The translations under genes were made by a program, and so were the position numbers. Source: an uncultured Clostridia bacterium (GTDB taxonomy: Bacteria; Bacillota; Clostridia; TANB77; CAG-508). Taken from it: a stretch of DNA of 45,176 nt. Positions 45,084 through 45,176 of the stretch are shown in pieces; position 1 is the first letter of the stretch; each line of letters starts with the position of its first letter. The stretch spans positions 1 through 45,176 of the forward strand of contig CALXQH010000024.1 in the NCBI GenBank assembly GCA_944390525.1. Reading direction: 5' to 3'. The notes under the pieces are model-generated. The model was given only the letters and a program-made list of their open reading frames with translations. It had not been told where the DNA came from and searched no databases.

Positions 45084-45176
45084 AAATAAAATTTATATAC
45101 TTAAAATATTACAATAATATTACAATAATAAAAATGTATTTACTTTTTGGATTAAGTATAATAAAATAAATATAAT

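Noticed and set aside
45105-45132. Short tandem repeat of ATTACAATA at the right end
   Set aside because: Two imperfect copies in AT-rich spacer are expected by chance and show no further structure.

Overview
The window is chromosomal DNA from a low-GC, endospore-forming Firmicute, most likely class Clostridia. Three things point there: base composition is very AT-rich; sporulation genes are present (spoIIP, an intact sigK with a pro-sequence, ytxC); and the regulatory style is Gram-positive (an Ile T-box leader, an L21 leader, strong AGGAGG ribosome sites). Gene order is a mosaic of familiar clostridial clusters with some expected members missing (no apt beside recJ/relA, no prp between the L21 and L27 genes, no yajC beside secD/secF). 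This suggests an uncultured, somewhat reduced lineage rather than a well-known Clostridium species. No phage, IS element, CRISPR array or classical defence island is visible.

Layout. 1-4.4 kb: the tail of a Ca2+-type P-type ATPase, recG, the tmRNA gene (ssrA, minus strand) and an aldose-epimerase-like gene. 4.5-13.1 kb: recJ, relA, a metallo-beta-lactamase-fold hydrolase, hisS, spoIIP and pgi, covering DNA repair, stringent response, translation, sporulation and glycolysis. 13.2-16.1 kb: a tRNA-Leu gene followed by a looser accessory stretch of small membrane proteins and a tRNA-like remnant. 16.2-18.7 kb: an MBOAT O-acyltransferase with its DHHW/AlgX-like partner, preceded by a DUF4358-like protein. 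18.8-20.7 kb: rubrerythrin, an HD hydrolase and sigK (minus). 21-21.7 kb: a type IV pilin-like ORF with no convincing start signal. 21.8-25.7 kb: rplU, rpmA, trpS, an unknown gene and obgE. 25.8-37.5 kb: T-box-ileS, an exported metallopeptidase-like protein, queA, tgt, a WG-repeat membrane protein, a TIGR04086-like membrane protein, an HD hydrolase, secD and secF. 37.5-39.9 kb: rhodanese, ytxC and a GT2 glycosyltransferase. 40-44 kb: a divergent alpha-glucan locus (DUF4912 and GH57 branching enzyme on minus, GT4 glucan-synthase-like on plus). The end holds a YlbF-family gene and a membrane metallopeptidase-like gene.

Main points of interest. (1) The spoIIP ribosome-binding site lies in one arm of a near-perfect 20-bp inverted repeat. 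A SigE-like promoter sits so that its own transcript would start in the loop and escape the hairpin, which would keep readthrough from hisS from making a cell-wall hydrolase in growing cells. (2) SecD and SecF are both shortened or diverged and lack the conserved Asp/Asn motifs of the proton-driven SecDF motor. (3) L27 lacks the Firmicute N-terminal extension and the Prp protease gene is absent from its usual place. (4) A pilin-like cassette without a visible start codon context follows an unrecognised structured RNA-like region. Everything here was read by eye; no searches or folding programs were run.
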